This document shows positions 15,592 to 23,877 of a DNA stretch of 64,000 bases, one piece after another (positions within the stretch are counted from its first letter, which is position 1; each line of letters starts with the position of its first letter). The notes beneath the pieces were generated by a model that saw only the letters and a program-made list of their open reading frames with translations, made no database searches and had not been told where the DNA came from. The stretch comes from Chitinophaga pinensis (GTDB lineage: Bacteria > Pseudomonadota > Gammaproteobacteria > Burkholderiales > SG8-41): contig CALQCM020000001.1 in NCBI GenBank assembly GCA_943329075.2, forward strand, positions 106,668-170,667. The letters run 5' to 3'. The translations under genes were made by a program, and so were the position numbers.

Positions 15592-16725
15592 ATGACCACC
15601 ACCGCCCAAACGCCGGCGCGCGCCGCCATCCGCCGCATCGAACCGATCGCCGTCAGCCTGCCGATGACCAAACCGATGAAAATGGCCGGTGTACTGATCA
15701 AGGCTGCCGACAACGTGCTGGTGCGCGTCGAGCTCGATGGCGGCCACGTCGGCTGGGGCGAAGCGGCCTCGGCGCATTCGATGACCGGTGAGACCGTCGA
15801 GAGCATGATGGCGGCGGTCCGCCACATGGCGCCGGCGCTGCTCGACATGGACGGCGCCGACATCGAAGCGGTGAGCACGCGCATGGACCAGCTCATGTAT
15901 TACAACCAGTCGGCGAAGTCGGCGGTTGAGATGGCGCTGCACGATGCGCTCGGCAAAGCGCTGGGCAAACCCGTCTATGAACTGCTTGGTGGCAAAAAAC
16001 GCGGGCGCGTGCCGGTGTTATGGCTGCTTGGCACCGGCAGCATCGACGGTGATATCGCCGAAGCCAAGGCCAAACAGGCTGCGGGCTTCGTCGCCTTCAA
16101 GGTCAAGGTCGGCGTCGGCGATCCACTCGACGACGCGCTGCGCACGCGCAAGGTCTGTGAAGCGCTGGGCCGCGGCCTGCTGATTTCGTCGGATGCGAAC
16201 CAGGGCTACAGCCTGGAACAGGCCCTCGCCTACGTCAAAGCGGTTGACGGTTCGGGTCTCGATTTTTTCGAGCAGCCGATTTCAGGCCATAACATCGACG
16301 GTATGGCGACGCTCGCCGCCGCCACCGGCATTCCGATCGGTTTCGACGAAGGCCTGCACGGCATGGAAGATTTGCTGCAGCACCACGAACGCAAAGCCGC
16401 GCGCGGCTGCAGCCTGAAAACCATCAAGCTCGGCGGACTCAAAGGTGTGATGCATGCCGCCGAACTCTGCCAGAAGCTCGGCATGCACGTGAATCTCGCC
16501 TGCAAGGTCGCAGAATCGGGCATCGCCGCCGCATCGCTGATGCAGCTGGCCGCCGCGGTGCCGGAGGTGGCCTGGGGCGTGAGCATTTCCAACCAGTATC
16601 TCGCTGACGATATCGTGCGCGCGACGATCAAGGTCGTCGATGGTCACGCCGAAGTGCCCGTCGGTGTGGGGCTGGGTGTTGAAGTGGACGAAGCGAAGGT
16701 GCGCAAGTACACGCGCACTGTTTAA
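15592..16725 (+). CDS. Mandelate racemase/muconate lactonizing enzyme family (muconate-cycloisomerase type)
   Basis: A 377-residue enolase-superfamily enzyme. The catalytic set of the muconate-lactonizing subgroup is visible: KVK (K170, K172), metal ligands D201 (SSDANQGY), E227 (DFFEQPISG) and D252 (GFDEG), and the second Lys K276 in LKTIKLGGLKG. This favours cycloisomerase, dipeptide epimerase or N-acylamino acid racemase type chemistry over mandelate racemase. The Bug receptor 93 nt upstream and the divergent lactonase suggest a muconate-like or lactone-forming acid, but the substrate is not readable. Confidence 0.9.
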   Translation: MTTTAQTPARAAIRRIEPIAVSLPMTKPMKMAGVLIKAADNVLVRVELDGGHVGWGEAASAHSMTGETVESMMAAVRHMAPALLDMDGADIEAVSTRMDQLMYYNQSAKSAVEMALHDALGKALGKPVYELLGGKKRGRVPVLWLLGTGSIDGDIAEAKAKQAAGFVAFKVKVGVGDPLDDALRTRKVCEALGRGLLISSDANQGYSLEQALAYVKAVDGSGLDFFEQPISGHNIDGMATLAAATGIPIGFDEGLHGMEDLLQHHERKAARGCSLKTIKLGGLKGVMHAAELCQKLGMHVNLACKVAESGIAAASLMQLAAAVPEVAWGVSISNQYLADDIVRATIKVVDGHAEVPVGVGLGVEVDEAKVRKYTRTV

Positions 16726-16733
16726 CCGCGACT

Positions 16734-16760
16734 CGTAGGGTGCGCACCGCGCACCCTACG
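16734..16760. repeat. Perfect 12-bp-stem palindrome (GTAGGGTGCGC type)
   Basis: Two 12-base arms, starting CGTAGGGTGCGC and ending with its reverse complement, are separated by three bases (ACC). It lies 8 nt after the stop of the cycloisomerase gene and at the head of the tandem array. Related palindromes are at about 13262-13325 and 51976-52036. It could fold as a strong RNA hairpin, although no T-run follows. Confidence 0.8.
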
Positions 16761-16770
16761 ACACTAACGC

Positions 16771-17291
16771 GCTTCGGTGCTTCTCGCAGGCGGGTCGCCT
16801 GCGCCACAACGGCGCGGCTGTGGGGCAGACCCGTAGGGTGGGTTAGGCGCGTAGCGCCGTAACCTACCGTTGGGCGTGTTGATGCACAACACGTTGGGCG
16901 CACTGCGCGTCCTACAAACTAACGTGCTTCGGTGCTTCTCGCAGGCGGGGCGTCTGCGCCACAACGGCGCGACTGTGGCGCAGACCCGTAGGGTGGGTTA
17001 GGCGCGTAGCGCCGTAACCCACCGTTGGGCGTTTGATGGACGACGCGTTGGGCGCAATGCGCACCCTACAAACTAACGGGCTTCGGTGCTTCTCGCAGGC
17101 GGGGCACCTGCGCCACAACGGCGCGGCTGTGGTGCAGACCCGTAGGGTGGGTTAGGCGCGTAGCGCCGTAACCCACCGTTGGGCGTTTGATGGACGACGC
17201 GTTGGGCGCACTGCGCACCCTTTAAACTAACGTGCTTCGGTGCTTCTCGCAGGCGGGGCACCTGCGCCCCAACGGCGCGGCTGTGGTGCAG
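16771..17291. repeat. Tandem array of 154-155 bp units (three full, one partial)
   Basis: Units start at 16771, 16926, 17080 and 17234, each with GCTTCGGTGCTTCTCGCAGG; the fourth breaks off at about 17291. Spacings are 155, 154 and 154 bases. Each full unit contains a GCAGGCGG/CCTGC hairpin block, the palindromic GGCGCGTAGCGCC block inside a GGTGGGTTA/TAACCCACC inverted repeat, and a GGGCGCA..TGCGCACCCT block. Units differ by point changes. There is no coding frame with family features; apparent open frames on the minus strand are repeats of the unit itself. This accounts for the gene-free stretch 16726-17342. Confidence 0.9.
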
Positions 17292-17342
17292 GCGACTCGC
17301 CTGCAAGAAGTGTTGGGGTTTGTAGGCGCGCGAGACCGTCAA

Positions 17343-18047
17343 TCAGACGAGGGCGTCCGCCAGCGCTTTGAAATCTTCGACGATCAAATCCGGCTGATAC
17401 GGCCAGTCGCCGAACGGCCGTTTGCGGCGGTCGATGAAGGCGGTGCGCATGCCTGCCGCCTTGGCGCCGATGCAATCAAAAGCGTGATTGGCGACAAACA
17501 AAACTTCTTCCATTTTCACGCCGGCGATTTCTGCGGCCTTCGTATACGTTGCGCGGTGCGGCTTGAAGGCGCCGGCACTTGCCACTGAAATGATGTGATC
17601 GAAGTTGATGCCGTGGTGCGCGCGCGCAGCTTCGAGCATGTCGGGGTCGCCGTTCGACAGAATCGCCAGTTTGTAGCGTTTATGCAGCTTTTCCATCGCC
17701 GCCGGCACGTCCGGAAACGGTTTCAACTTCTCGATCTGCGCCACCAGCCAGCTCACCTCTTCCTTCGTGTGCGCAATGCCGGCGCGTTCGAGCGTGGTGT
17801 CAACCGAGATTTCGCCGATTTTTCGATAGGAAATGTGTTCGCGCTGCAGCAGTGCGTCAATCATCGAGTTTTCGAAATGCGTACGCCGCCACCAGGTGAC
17901 GAAGGCGTCGGGCCGGCCGCTCCAGCCCTTCTTTTTCAGGAAGAGCGTGGCGACTTCGATCAGGCCGGCCTGCATGTCGACGACCGTGCCGTACTGGTCG
18001 AACATGAGCAAGCGCGTGTTTACGCGTAAATCGTCGATTACCGACAT
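17343..18047 (-). CDS. Haloacid dehalogenase type II / HAD-family hydrolase
   Basis: A 234-residue HAD protein. Motif I is LLMFDQYGTVVD (nucleophile D17), motif II LAILSNGDPD, motif III Lys in GAFKPHRATY, and motif IV FVANHAFDCIGAKAAGMRTA, the pattern of L-2-haloacid dehalogenases. The usual SSN of the dehalogenase region is VAN here, so dehalogenation should not be assumed; a phosphatase or other HAD reaction is possible. The start at 18047 has AGGAGA upstream. It is downstream of the peptide-type ABC transporter genes on the same strand. Confidence 0.87.
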   Translation of the reverse strand: MSVIDDLRVNTRLLMFDQYGTVVDMQAGLIEVATLFLKKKGWSGRPDAFVTWWRRTHFENSMIDALLQREHISYRKIGEISVDTTLERAGIAHTKEEVSWLVAQIEKLKPFPDVPAAMEKLHKRYKLAILSNGDPDMLEAARAHHGINFDHIISVASAGAFKPHRATYTKAAEIAGVKMEEVLFVANHAFDCIGAKAAGMRTAFIDRRKRPFGDWPYQPDLIVEDFKALADALV

Positions 18048-18067
18048 GGGTTCTCCTGCTGTGAGTT

Positions 18068-18145
18068 GAAGGATTGAGGATCCAGGATTGAGCTAACACC
18101 AACCGTTTTTCCAGAAGCCGCTGGATCCTGAATCCTGAATCCTCA
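18068..18145. repeat. GGATTGA heptad-type repeat flanking the transporter operon
   Basis: Short blocks AAGGATTGAGGATCCAGGAT and, on the right, CTGGATCCTGAATCCTGAAT form an inverted arrangement built from seven-base units (TCCTGAA / GGATTGA). The same unit family occurs at 19986-20120, so it marks both ends of the permease pair. Confidence 0.7.
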
Positions 18146-19036
18146 CTAAATCTTGATCTTCGGGTCCAGCCAGTCGCGCAGGCTGTCGCCGAACAGGTTG
18201 AAGGCAAACACTGCGAGGCTGATCGCAAGGCCCGGAAAGACGATCATCCACGGCGCCTGCTGGTAGAAGTCCGCGGCTGAGCCTGACAGCATCAAACCCC
18301 ATGAGGCGGTCGGTTCGGTGACGCCGAGTCCGAGGAAGGACAACGACGCTTCCGACAGGATCGCCTGCGCCACATAGGCGGTCAGCATGATCAGATAGGG
18401 CGCGACGACATTGGGCACCATGTGGCGGAAAATAATGCGCGTGTTCGAAAAGCCGGCGGCACGCGCCGCATCGATATAGGGCAGCTCGCGGATTGCCAGC
18501 GCCGAGGCGCGCACCACGCGCGACACCCGCGGCACCATCGGAATGCCGATGGCGATGATCAGGTTCACATCGACACCGAGAATAATTTTCTGCCCCAGCA
18601 TCGCCACCACCACAAGTGCCAGCACGATGATCGGGAACGACAGCAGCACATCCATGATGCCCTGGATCAACAGATCGATCTTGCCGCCGAAGTAGGCCGA
18701 AATGACGCCGATAATCGCGCCGAGCGTCGAACCGGCCAGCGAGGCGAGAAAGCCAACCGCCAGCGCAGTGCGCGCGCCATAAATGATGCGCGAGAAAACA
18801 TCGCGCCCGAAGGAATCGGTGCCCATCCAGTGCTGCCAGGAGGGCGCGGCCAGCATGCCGGCATAATCGACGGTCAGCGGATCGTACGGCGTGACCCAGG
18901 GCGCAAATATGGCCGCGAAAGCCATGGCGACGATGAAGAGAAGCCCGGCAGCCCCCAGCGGCTGGTGCAGCATGAACTGCACGGCCGGATGGCGGCGCCG
19001 CGGAATCTTGTAGGTAATGGCGCTGGCGATACTCAT
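18146..19036 (-). CDS. ABC transporter permease, DppC/OppC type
   Basis: A 296-residue inner-membrane permease. The N-terminal cytoplasmic stretch MSIASAITYKIPRRRHPAVQ is followed by membrane helices (PLGAAGLLFIVAMAFAAIFA) and the family segment HWMGTDSFGRDVFSRIIYGAR, with the coupling EAA-type loop SALAIRELPYIDAARAAGFS. The start at 19036 lies one base after the upstream permease stop (TGATATG), which supports it over the longer frame to 19072. It would form the channel with the DppB-like partner. Confidence 0.92.
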   Translation of the reverse strand: MSIASAITYKIPRRRHPAVQFMLHQPLGAAGLLFIVAMAFAAIFAPWVTPYDPLTVDYAGMLAAPSWQHWMGTDSFGRDVFSRIIYGARTALAVGFLASLAGSTLGAIIGVISAYFGGKIDLLIQGIMDVLLSFPIIVLALVVVAMLGQKIILGVDVNLIIAIGIPMVPRVSRVVRASALAIRELPYIDAARAAGFSNTRIIFRHMVPNVVAPYLIMLTAYVAQAILSEASLSFLGLGVTEPTASWGLMLSGSAADFYQQAPWMIVFPGLAISLAVFAFNLFGDSLRDWLDPKIKI

Positions 19037-19037
19037 A

Positions 19038-19985
19038 TCAGCGGTAGCGGATGCGCGGATCGAACACGGCATAGAGCATGTCGATCACGAAATTGACCAG
19101 CACGAACACCACGGAAACCAGCAGCACCAGCGCCTGGATCATCGTGTAATCGCCGCGCGATACGGCCATCACGAAGAGCTTGCCGATGCCGTTGAGGTTG
19201 AACACCTGCTCGGTCACCACCAGCCCGCCGAACAGAAAGGCAAACTCGATGCCGATCACGGTAATCACCGGCAGCAGCGCGTTGCGCAGGGCGTGGCGCG
19301 AAATCACCAGACGCTCGTAAACGCCTTTGGCGCGCGCGGTGCGGATGTAGTCCTCCTGCAGCACTTCGAGAATGCTCGATCGCATCATGCGCGTCGATAC
19401 CGCCGAATAACGATAACCGACCGCCAGGGCAGGCCAGATCAGCTGCAGCAAATTCGCCTTTGGATCCTGCATGAACGGCGTAAAGGTCAGCGGCGGGATC
19501 CACGAGAACATCGTCAACAGGCCGAGGATGATGATCATGCCGAGCCAGAACGACGGCACCGCCAGCCCCGCCACCGAAAAAACGCGGATCACGTGATCAA
19601 TCCAGGTGTCCTTGTAAATCGCCGATAGCGTGCCGAGCGGCAGCGCCAGCGTGACAGCCAGGATCGTCGCCATCACGGCGACCTGCAACGACAGTTCAAG
19701 CCGGATGCCGATTTCGTAGAGTACTGGCTTGCCCGTCCAGATCGAATAACCAAAGTCACCAGTGAGTGCGGCACCGAGCCATTTGAAAAACTGAATATAA
19801 ATCGGCTGATCGAGACCGAGGCGCGCGCGCTCGGCATCAAGCACATGCTTCGACACGTTGGCGCCGTCCATCATCATCTGCACCGGATCGCCCGGCATCA
19901 GACGCAGCATGAAGAAGCACAGCACTGCGACCCCGAGCAGCGTCGGGATCATCAGGAGCATGCGTTGAATGATGTAGCGCAGCAT
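19038..19985 (-). CDS. ABC transporter permease, DppB/OppB type
   Basis: A 315-residue permease starting MLRYIIQRMLLMIPTLLGVA, the standard DppB N-terminus, with LRLMPGDPVQMMMDG, the EAA loop YIRTARAKGVYERLVISRHA and C-terminal DMLYAVFDPRIRYR. It is adjacent to the DppC-type permease with one intervening base between stop and start. Its own start is placed at ATG 19985, immediately after a heptad repeat block, so its ribosome site lies in repeat sequence. Confidence 0.92.
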   Translation of the reverse strand: MLRYIIQRMLLMIPTLLGVAVLCFFMLRLMPGDPVQMMMDGANVSKHVLDAERARLGLDQPIYIQFFKWLGAALTGDFGYSIWTGKPVLYEIGIRLELSLQVAVMATILAVTLALPLGTLSAIYKDTWIDHVIRVFSVAGLAVPSFWLGMIIILGLLTMFSWIPPLTFTPFMQDPKANLLQLIWPALAVGYRYSAVSTRMMRSSILEVLQEDYIRTARAKGVYERLVISRHALRNALLPVITVIGIEFAFLFGGLVVTEQVFNLNGIGKLFVMAVSRGDYTMIQALVLLVSVVFVLVNFVIDMLYAVFDPRIRYR

Positions 19986-20120
19986 CAGGATCGAGGATTG
20001 AGGATTGAGGATTGAGTAGCGGCAAGTGTGAGCGATCGGAATCTGGAATTGAGCACCGATGTTCGCTCAATCCTCGATCCTCGATCCTCAATCCTGTAGT
20101 CCAACTCCTCAATCCTGCAG
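19986..20120. repeat. GGATTGA / TCAATCC heptad repeat block
   Basis: At 19994-20017 GAGGATTGAGGATTGAGGAT shows a seven-base period on one strand; at 20065-20120 the reverse-complement units CAATCCTCGATCCTCGATCC follow. The whole block forms an inverted repeat between the binding-protein gene and the DppB-type permease. Copies of the same unit are at 18068-18145. Confidence 0.8.
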
Positions 20121-21698
20121 TTAATCCAGCCACACATCCGCGAGGTCCTGCCCGACGTAATGTGACGGTGTGATGTGCCAGCCTTTCAGCTTGCTGTTGG
20201 TAATGACGATGCGGTGCCACCAGATGGTCGGGATGGTGTAGTTCTGTTCCAGCGCACGCTTCTCGAATTCGCGCAGCAGACCGATGCGCTTCTTGCGGTC
20301 GAGTTCGCCCGACTGCTTGTCATAGAGGTCATCGAGCACACGGTCGGTCTGGCCGGCGTAGTTGATCGCTGATTTGTCGTGCGACAGGTACTTCTGCAAT
20401 TGCAGATTGGCTTCGTCCATGTAGTCGCAGTTGAAATCGACCGCCGCGTCGAAGGTCGGGCTGTCTTTCTGCTGCGCGGCCAGATAGAGCTTGGTTTCGA
20501 GCTGCTCGTGTCTGACGTTGACGCCGATCTGCCGCCACTGGTCGATCAGGAACACACCGACCGGCGTGTACGGCATCGGCACATTACGGTTGGTCAGCGT
20601 GAAGGTCAGGTTCGGCTGGCCGGCGTCGGCGAGCAGTTTCTTCGCCTCGGCGCGCGAGGTGCTGATGTCTTTCGAGAAGCCCGGCATTTTCACCAAATCG
20701 GCTTCTGACAGCGCCAGATCGTAGCCGGGCCGCAGCAGACCGCCGACGTGGCGCACGAGTGCGATTTTCTGCAGCGCCTGCGCACCGCCCCAGCGGTCGA
20801 TCGACAGCGACAGCGCTTTGCGCACGCGCTGATCGTCGAAGGGCTTCTTCTTCGTGTTGAAAGTGACGACGAGGCTGCACACCCACGGCGACTCCTGCAC
20901 CACAGCGCGGTCCCCGAGCGCCTTCACAAGGCGGTCGCGGTCGGCCGGCGAATGACCGCGAAACTCGGCCATGATTTCACCGGCGGCCAGCGCGTTGACC
21001 ATTGGCGCGCCGGCGACGAACAGCGCGATGTAGCCGTTCAGATGCGGCTTGCCTTTTTCAAAATAGCCGTCAAATTTTTTGCCGGTCCAGTGCGAACCCG
21101 CGACGTGCTCGACGAAAGTAAACGGCCCCGTGCCCATGATGTTGCGCTCGGGAAAACGCGGGTCCTGTTTGAGCTTGGCGGCGCTGTAAACGCAATCCCA
21201 GGGGCTGGCGAAATTGGCCAGCATCGACGCGTTCGGTTTTTTCAGACGGAACACCACGGTCGACGGATCGGGCGTTTCGATCCCCGAAATATCGGCGTAG
21301 CCCTCTTCGCGCAGCGACAGCACGCCGGGCGGCGGTTTGCGAATGCGTTCGTAGGTGGCCTTGATGTCTTCCGAGGAGAACGTCGAACCGTCGTGGAATT
21401 TCACACCCTTCCGCAGTTTGAAGGTGTAGGTCAGGCCGTCTTTCGCCACCGTCCACGAATCGGCCAGATCGCCGATGATCTTCGGATAATTCGCGGCGTC
21501 GAATTTGAGCAGCGTCGAATAATGCGGCCGTACCGGATGGATGAAGGCGAACGACGATTGCGCGTGGCAATCGTAGTTCGGCGGTTCGGCGCCCACGGCA
21601 AATTTCAGCACGCCACCGTCGACCGGCGCCGCTGCGGACCAAGCGCAGATCGACAGCAATGCCAGCAAAAAGCCGGCGAATACGCGCAATGTTTTCAT
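20121..21698 (-). CDS. ABC transporter substrate-binding protein, family 5 (peptide/nickel type)
   Basis: A 525-residue periplasmic binding protein with signal peptide MKTLRVFAGFLLALLSICAW. The family-5 pattern is present: GGVLKFAVGAEPPNYDCHAQ, LADSWTVAKDGLTYTFKLRK, GVKFHDGSTFSSEDIKATYE and KALSLSIDRWG. The start at 21698 has GGAGGAG upstream. It belongs to the same operon as the fused ATPase and the two permeases; the ligand may be a peptide or another oligomeric solute. Confidence 0.93.
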   Translation of the reverse strand: MKTLRVFAGFLLALLSICAWSAAAPVDGGVLKFAVGAEPPNYDCHAQSSFAFIHPVRPHYSTLLKFDAANYPKIIGDLADSWTVAKDGLTYTFKLRKGVKFHDGSTFSSEDIKATYERIRKPPPGVLSLREEGYADISGIETPDPSTVVFRLKKPNASMLANFASPWDCVYSAAKLKQDPRFPERNIMGTGPFTFVEHVAGSHWTGKKFDGYFEKGKPHLNGYIALFVAGAPMVNALAAGEIMAEFRGHSPADRDRLVKALGDRAVVQESPWVCSLVVTFNTKKKPFDDQRVRKALSLSIDRWGGAQALQKIALVRHVGGLLRPGYDLALSEADLVKMPGFSKDISTSRAEAKKLLADAGQPNLTFTLTNRNVPMPYTPVGVFLIDQWRQIGVNVRHEQLETKLYLAAQQKDSPTFDAAVDFNCDYMDEANLQLQKYLSHDKSAINYAGQTDRVLDDLYDKQSGELDRKKRIGLLREFEKRALEQNYTIPTIWWHRIVITNSKLKGWHITPSHYVGQDLADVWLD

Positions 21699-21728
21699 GA
21701 TGGGATCTCCTCCAGAATATTCGTGGTG

Positions 21729-23810
21729 TTATATTTTTACGCACGCGGCGTAATGGCCGGGGCGGACTTCGCGCAATTCGGGCACTGCAATTTTGCATTC
21801 AGGCCCCGCCAGCGGGCAGCGGGTGTGAAACACGCAACCGCGCGGTGGATTGAGCGGGCTCGGCACCTCGCCGCTGAGCACCTTCGTCACGCGCGCCGCT
21901 TCGAGCGCCGGGTCGGGTATCGGCACCGCGTCGAGCAGCGCTTTAGTGTAGGGATGCAGCGGTTCACTGTAAAGCGCGTCACGGTCGGCGATTTCCATCA
22001 CTTTACCGAGATACATGACGATGATGCGGTCCGAAATATGGCGCACCACCGCGAGGTCGTGCGCGATGAATAAGTATGTAAGGCCAAATTCGCGCTGCAG
22101 GTCTTCGAGCAGGTTGATGATCTGCGCCTGGATCGAGACGTCGAGTGCCGACACCGGCTCGTCGCAGATGATCACCGATGGCTGCATGGCCAGCGCGCGC
22201 GCGATGCCAACCCGTTGCCGCTGGCCGCCCGACAGCTCATGCGGATAACGCTCGGCCATGTAATCGAAAAGGCCGACCTGGGTGAGCAGTGCGCGCACCT
22301 TGCGGTCAGCCGCCTTGCGGTTTGGCTGCAATTTGTAGACGAGCATCGGCTCGGCGATGATCTGGCCGATGGTCATGCGCGGATTCAGCGAGCTGTACGG
22401 ATCCTGAAAAATCACCTGCACCTGGCGGCGATAACGCTTGAGCTGGTCGCCGCTGGCGCGCGTGACGTTGGCGCCGTCGAAAATGATTTCGCCCGAGGTC
22501 GGATTTTCCAGGCGCAACAAGGTGCGGCCGACCGTCGTTTTGCCGCAGCCCGACTCACCGACGAGCCCGACGGTTTCGCCGCGGCGGATGTTGAATGAGA
22601 GTCCGTCAACAGCGCGCACTTCAACATGCGTGGACTTCAGCAGCTTCATGCCGGCGGCCACTTCAAAGTACGTACGCAGATCGTGCACTCTGAGCAAGGG
22701 CTCGCCAGCGGCCAGAATTTTCGGCTCCGGCGGCTGCGGGTTTGCACTTTGCAAACCGAGTCCGGCCGGCCCGACCTTGGCCATCTGCACGCTGCGCACG
22801 CAGGCCGACCAGTGTTGCGGCGTGACTTCGACCAGCGGCGGCGCGGCGACGACGCAAGCATCGATACGCGCCGGGCAACGCGCCGCAAAGCGGCAGCCCT
22901 CGGGTGCGTCGAGCAGGCTCGGCGGCATGCCGTCGATAGTTTCCAGGCGTTTGCCGCGCGGCTGGTCGAGCCGCGGCACCGAGCGCAAGAGGCCCGCGGT
23001 ATATGGATGCAGCGGTTTCTCGAATATGCCCTCGGCCGTGCCCTGCTCGGCCAGGCGCGCCGAATACATGACGTTGACGCGGTCGGCGTAACGCGCCACC
23101 ACGCCGAGGTTATGCGTGATGATGACCAGCGCAATGCCGAGTTTGCGCGAGAGGTCTTTCATCAGCTGCAGAATCTGCGCCTGGATGGTGACGTCGAGCG
23201 CGGTGGTCGGCTCGTCGGCGATCAGCAGTTTCGGATCGCAGGCGAGGCCAATGGCGATCATCGCGCGCTGGCGCATGCCACCCGAGAATTGATGCGGATA
23301 CTGGTCGAGGCGGCGCTCCGGGTCGGGAATGCCGACCAGTTGCAGCAGTTCGAGCGCGCGTGCGCGTGCCGCCGTTTTGCTCATGGCCAGATGAATGATC
23401 ATTGGCTCCATGATCTGGAAGCCGACCGTCAACACCGGATTGAGCGAAGTCATCGGCTCTTGAAAAATCATCGCGATGTCGCGGCCGCGGATGGTGCGCA
23501 TCTCGTCGGCCGACAGCTTCAACAAATCACGGCCCTGGAACAGGATGCGGCCGCCGACGATGCGGCCGGCCGGTTTCGCCAGTAGTTGCATGATGGCGAG
23601 CGAGGACACCGATTTGCCGCAACCCGATTCACCAACCAGCGCCACCACTTCACCGGCGCGCACCTGATAGGAAATGCCCTCGACCGCGCGCACCACGCCG
23701 CGTGAGGTGACGAAATGGACGTGCAGGTCCTCGACTTCGAGCAGCCAACCGGCTGCCGATGCGGACTGCACAGTGCCGGCTCCCCCGGCGGTTTGCAACA
23801 CTGCGCTCAT
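21729..23810 (-). CDS. Fused dipeptide-type ABC transporter ATP-binding protein (DppD-DppF)
   Basis: A 693-residue double ATPase. The first half has Walker [12 protein letters not shown], signature FSGGMRQR and Walker [14 protein letters not shown]; the second has [20 protein letters not shown] and [13 protein letters not shown]. Each half ends with the oligopeptide-transporter C-terminal extension, with Cys clusters [14 protein letters not shown] and [14 protein letters not shown] that may hold an Fe-S centre. Separate DppD and DppF proteins are the common form, but fusions of this kind are known. It is the first gene of the transporter operon. Confidence 0.94.
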   Translation of the reverse strand: MSAVLQTAGGAGTVQSASAAGWLLEVEDLHVHFVTSRGVVRAVEGISYQVRAGEVVALVGESGCGKSVSSLAIMQLLAKPAGRIVGGRILFQGRDLLKLSADEMRTIRGRDIAMIFQEPMTSLNPVLTVGFQIMEPMIIHLAMSKTAARARALELLQLVGIPDPERRLDQYPHQFSGGMRQRAMIAIGLACDPKLLIADEPTTALDVTIQAQILQLMKDLSRKLGIALVIITHNLGVVARYADRVNVMYSARLAEQGTAEGIFEKPLHPYTAGLLRSVPRLDQPRGKRLETIDGMPPSLLDAPEGCRFAARCPARIDACVVAAPPLVEVTPQHWSACVRSVQMAKVGPAGLGLQSANPQPPEPKILAAGEPLLRVHDLRTYFEVAAGMKLLKSTHVEVRAVDGLSFNIRRGETVGLVGESGCGKTTVGRTLLRLENPTSGEIIFDGANVTRASGDQLKRYRRQVQVIFQDPYSSLNPRMTIGQIIAEPMLVYKLQPNRKAADRKVRALLTQVGLFDYMAERYPHELSGGQRQRVGIARALAMQPSVIICDEPVSALDVSIQAQIINLLEDLQREFGLTYLFIAHDLAVVRHISDRIIVMYLGKVMEIADRDALYSEPLHPYTKALLDAVPIPDPALEAARVTKVLSGEVPSPLNPPRGCVFHTRCPLAGPECKIAVPELREVRPGHYAACVKI

Positions 23811-23877
23811 GGGCGCGGCTTTCGAATTAGAGTCTGCGCAGACTATTGACTGCCTGCGCGACTGTCAAGCGCCGGGG

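Noticed and set aside
16771..17291. Possible CRISPR array or integron attC cluster
   Set aside because: Units are about 154 bases long with no short identical repeats separated by unique spacers, there is no cas gene or integrase, and the units carry no cassettes.
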